Below, piece after piece: positions 6,015 to 7,883 of a stretch of DNA of 7,883 nt. Within the stretch, counting starts at the first letter, position 1, and each line of letters starts with the position of its first letter. Source of the stretch: an uncultured Clostridia bacterium (GTDB lineage: Bacteria > Bacillota > Clostridia > Christensenellales > Aristaeellaceae). The notes beneath the pieces are model-generated. The model did no database searches, was not told the DNA's origin, and worked only from the letters and a program-made list of their open reading frames with translations. The DNA is taken from contig CALNAU010000221.1 of the NCBI GenBank assembly GCA_937874275.1, positions 1 to 7,883 of the forward strand, given 5' to 3'. Position numbers and translations under genes: made by a program.

Positions 6015-6725
6015 TTATATCCTCTCCCCATAGATGGCCCGCCCCACGCGGACAAGGGTTGCTCCTTCCAGTATGGCGGCTTGATAACTATCGGTCATCC
6101 CCAAAGAGAGGATATCAAGCGATAGTTGACCGGCATATCGCGTCCTCGCCTGCTCTAAAAGCAAACGCATGTTGGCAAAATGCTTTCGGCTTTCCGGCGA
6201 GTTATCAAAGGAAGGCGGTATCGCCATCAGGCCGCGGACCCGTACATGAGAAAGCCCCGCTGCCGCATCCATCAGAGGCCAAAGCATCTCACGGGAAGCG
6301 CCCATCTTGGTCGCTTCCTCCCCTATATTGATTTCGAACAGAATATCCTGCACCATTCCCTGTCGAGCTGCCTCCTGATGGATGGCCTGCAACAGCCGCT
6401 GGCTGTTGACGCTCTGGATGACATCCACCGAGCCTACCACCCTGCGCACCTTGTTGGTCTGCAAGTGCCCAATGAAATGGCAAGGCTTGCCATGAAACGC
6501 GTTGGCTTCGAGATGCGTTTGCAGTTCCTGCATGCGATTCTCGCCAAAAAGGTCTATCGCCAGCAAGGCACTGGCCTGAATCATCTTTGCATCCTGGCCT
6601 TTGCACACGCCACATAACTGAATGTCGTTCGGGTCGCGACCCGCTTGAGCGGCCGCTTCTCCCATCTGATAGCGCACCTCAGCCACCCTATCGGAAAGTT
6701 GGGCGACATCAATCCCCTGGCTCAT
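6015..6725 (-). CDS. yggS: YggS/YlmE-family pyridoxal phosphate homeostasis protein
   Basis: This 236-residue protein is of normal length for the YggS/PROSC family, cytoplasmic PLP-binding proteins with an alanine-racemase-like barrel that buffer free PLP and affect amino-acid metabolism; no enzymatic reaction is established. Visible family blocks are the PLP lysine K42 in GVCKG, LFGENRMQEL (59-68), CHFIGHLQTNKVRRV (82-96), IQSVNS (103-108), EINIGEEATKMG (131-142), RGLMAIPP (164-171), ILSLGMTDSYQAAI (205-218) and GATLVRVGRAIYG (221-233). The usual Ser before the PLP lysine (VSK) is Cys here. The ATG at 6725 is chosen because AGGAGG at 6732-6737 lies 6 nt upstream; the longer frame would extend into ywlG. 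It begins 1 nt after the ywlG stop, so the two are co-transcribed and probably coupled. In many Firmicutes this gene sits beside sepF in the division cluster, which is not the case here. Confidence 0.93.
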   Translation of the reverse strand: MSQGIDVAQLSDRVAEVRYQMGEAAAQAGRDPNDIQLCGVCKGQDAKMIQASALLAIDLFGENRMQELQTHLEANAFHGKPCHFIGHLQTNKVRRVVGSVDVIQSVNSQRLLQAIHQEAARQGMVQDILFEINIGEEATKMGASREMLWPLMDAAAGLSHVRVRGLMAIPPSFDNSPESRKHFANMRLLLEQARTRYAGQLSLDILSLGMTDSYQAAILEGATLVRVGRAIYGERI

Positions 6726-6726
6726 C

Positions 6727-7269
6727 TCATACCTCCTGATAGGCAGCCCTGGGTCCGCCAATGAATTTCGGACGTGTCCTCGCACACAGAATGCTGGCTT
6801 CGCCAATTCGATTGAGGCTTAACCGTACCGGAACCGCCACAACCTTCAGATGCATGCCAATCAATGTCCCGCCAATATCCAACCCGGCATGGGCCTTCAC
6901 ATGCTCAACTGCCACCGGGTGCATCATTTTTTCGTATACTGTGGTAGCAAAAGCGCCGCCTGCATCCGGCACCGGGCGCACATTGACAACCTCCAAATGC
7001 AGCGCTTCGGCTGTCTCCCGCTCCATAATCAAGGCGCGATTGAGGTGCTCACAACATTGTGCAGCCAATTTGATGCCACGCTCCTGCAAAACAGGTTGAA
7101 TGCCATGATAGACCGCTTGCGTTGCCTCCATGCTGGATCCTTTGCCAATTCGGTTACCGACTATCTCACTGGAAGAGCAGCCTATCACCAACAGGTCACC
7201 TGGGCGCAGCTTGGCCTGATCCAATAATTCTTCTATCACTTGCCGCGCCTGTTTTGTAATCACTTCCAC
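6727..7269 (-). CDS. ywlG: YwlG-like UPF0340/TIGR01440 family protein
   Basis: This 180-residue protein matches the UPF0340 family, whose molecular function is unknown. Conserved blocks are DLLVIGCSSSEIVGNRIGKG (25-44), AAQCCEHLNRALIMER (69-84), VRPVPDAGGAFAT (97-109), AHAGLDIGGTLIGMHLK (126-142) and ARTRPKFIGGPRA (163-175). The paired cysteines in QCCEH and the GCSSSE loop stand out as possible metal, phosphate or substrate contacts (inference). GTG 7269 is chosen as start because AAGGAGG (7278-7284) lies 8 nt upstream; the ATG at 7287 has no site of its own, and codons 2-4 of that longer frame are the ribosome binding site itself. The resulting length fits the family. It is the first gene of a unit with yggS. 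Confidence 0.9.
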   Translation of the reverse strand: MEVITKQARQVIEELLDQAKLRPGDLLVIGCSSSEIVGNRIGKGSSMEATQAVYHGIQPVLQERGIKLAAQCCEHLNRALIMERETAEALHLEVVNVRPVPDAGGAFATTVYEKMMHPVAVEHVKAHAGLDIGGTLIGMHLKVVAVPVRLSLNRIGEASILCARTRPKFIGGPRAAYQEV

Positions 7270-7277
7270 GGATGCCG

Positions 7278-7284
7278 CCTCCTT
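7278..7284 (-). promoter_or_regulatory. Ribosome binding site that sets the ywlG start at GTG 7269
   Basis: On the minus strand AAGGAGG is followed after 8 nt by GTG 7269. It lies within the codons that would follow the ATG at 7287, which argues strongly against that ATG. Confidence 0.75.
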
Positions 7285-7335
7285 CATTTGAACGTCAACG
7301 AAAAGCCATTTGAGTTTATATTGATTTCTTAATCC

Positions 7336-7344
7336 ATTATAACA
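7336..7344 (-). promoter_or_regulatory. Extended -10 promoter for ywlG-yggS
   Basis: The minus strand reads TGTTATAAT, an exact TATAAT (7341-7336) with the TGN extension. No good -35 is found at 16-18 bp upstream, as is common for extended -10 promoters. Transcription would start near 7329, giving a leader of about 60 nt before GTG 7269. The box contains the TAA stop of sfsA, so ywlG-yggS can be expressed apart from sfsA. Confidence 0.55.
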
Positions 7345-7883
7345 TAACGGGTATCGGTTGGTGGATATTCATCCCTCGTTCTGTCACGATACATTCGTAT
7401 GCAATCACCTCAACACCGGCTAGAGACGCGGCTCGCAGCGCTTCGCCAAAGGCAGGATGCATGCTATCATATGGCGCGAATCCATTGACTGGGGTCATCT
7501 GCACCACAAACAACACCATTGCCCTATGCCCACTCTGCACACAGGACATCAGGGCATGCAGATGTTTGATGCCGCGCATGGTAGGCGCATCGGGAAATAG
7601 GGCGATGCCGTTCTTTTCAAGCGTGCATCCCTTGACCTCCACATACAGGCTCAGCCCCGAACCCTGCACATGAAAATCGAGACGCGAATCCAGCCACCGT
7701 TGCTCACGACGAACCACCGCGTCTGGATAGTGATTCCTCAGATACAAGTATGCAACTTCATTGGGAGCCTGACTGTCAATGTTCACCAACATGTCGCCTT
7801 TATAGACGGCAACCATATCATATGCGGTTTTGCGCGCTGCGTGTTTGGCCTTGGCCAGAATGACCTTCGCGCCCGGCACTAAC
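7337..7883 (-). CDS. sfsA: SfsA family protein, 5' end beyond the window
   Basis: The visible 181 residues match SfsA (sugar fermentation stimulation protein), a DNA-binding family with a restriction-endonuclease-like core, first linked to maltose metabolism in Escherichia coli. Recognisable blocks in order are LVPGAKVILAK, RKTAYDMVAVYKG, VNIDSQAPNEVA, SRLDFHV, LYVEVKGCTLEKNGIALFPD (the E-x-K pair of the nuclease-like core), APTMRGIKHL, HRAMVLFVVQM and AGVEVIAYECIV. The family usually runs to about 230 residues, so about 45-50 N-terminal residues lie past 7883. The GTG at 7877-7879 is an internal valine in LVPG, not a start. Its stop codon lies inside the predicted ywlG promoter. Confidence 0.92.
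   Translation of the reverse strand, partial: LVPGAKVILAKAKHAARKTAYDMVAVYKGDMLVNIDSQAPNEVAYLYLRNHYPDAVVRREQRWLDSRLDFHVQGSGLSLYVEVKGCTLEKNGIALFPDAPTMRGIKHLHALMSCVQSGHRAMVLFVVQMTPVNGFAPYDSMHPAFGEALRAASLAGVEVIAYECIVTERGMNIHQPIPVML

Noticed and set aside
6180..6617. 145-codon open frame on the plus strand
   Set aside because: It is antisense to yggS, whose family motifs span the whole interval.
7270..7287. ATG 7287 as ywlG start
   Set aside because: The codons after it form the AAGGAGG site that serves GTG 7269, and nothing resembling a site precedes it.
1..7883. CRISPR arrays, insertion sequences, phage genes or defence systems
   Set aside because: No regularly spaced direct repeats, transposase, integrase or known defence domain is visible in any supported frame; the region reads as core chromosomal genes.

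Overview
The window looks like chromosomal DNA from a Gram-positive bacterium of the Bacillota, most likely a Clostridia-type lineage. This is an inference from three things: strong GGAGG-type ribosome binding sites, TTGACA/TATAAT promoters, and the gene families present (LytR-CpsA-Psr, DUF3048/YerB-like, DUF1576, YwlG/UPF0340, SfsA). No phage, transposon, CRISPR or plasmid signature is visible, and base composition looks even across the genes.

Left part (1-2319, + strand). The window opens inside an elongator-type tRNA-Met (anticodon CAT, encoded CCA, first two bases cut off), followed by a hairpin terminator. An AT-rich intergenic stretch of about 140 bp carries a long imperfect inverted repeat and ends in a consensus sigma-A promoter. 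That promoter drives two exported proteins: an LCP-family (cell-wall glycopolymer ligase type) protein and a 364-residue secreted protein that I do not recognise. A weak terminator follows.

Middle part (2440-4315, + strand). A single gene with its own promoter and a strong GC-rich hairpin encodes a 589-residue secreted protein. Its order is signal peptide, DUF3048 (YerB-like), low-complexity linker, bacterial SH3, acidic linker, peptidoglycan-binding domain 1. With the LCP gene it makes this a cell-envelope neighbourhood.

Right-middle part (4388-6011, + strand). Two translationally coupled genes overlap by 11 nt: a polytopic membrane protein of the DUF1576 type with a clear internal duplication, and a 118-residue soluble protein of unknown function. 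This pair is the least characterised system in the window.

Right part (6015-7883, - strand). Three genes converge on the pair with only 3 bp between stop codons: sfsA (cut by the window end), ywlG (UPF0340) and yggS (PLP homeostasis protein). ywlG and yggS are 1 nt apart and form a transcription unit, probably served by an extended -10 promoter that overlaps the sfsA stop codon. Several start codons were moved from the longest reading frame to positions supported by ribosome binding sites (312, 1225, 4388, 5655, 6725, 7269).
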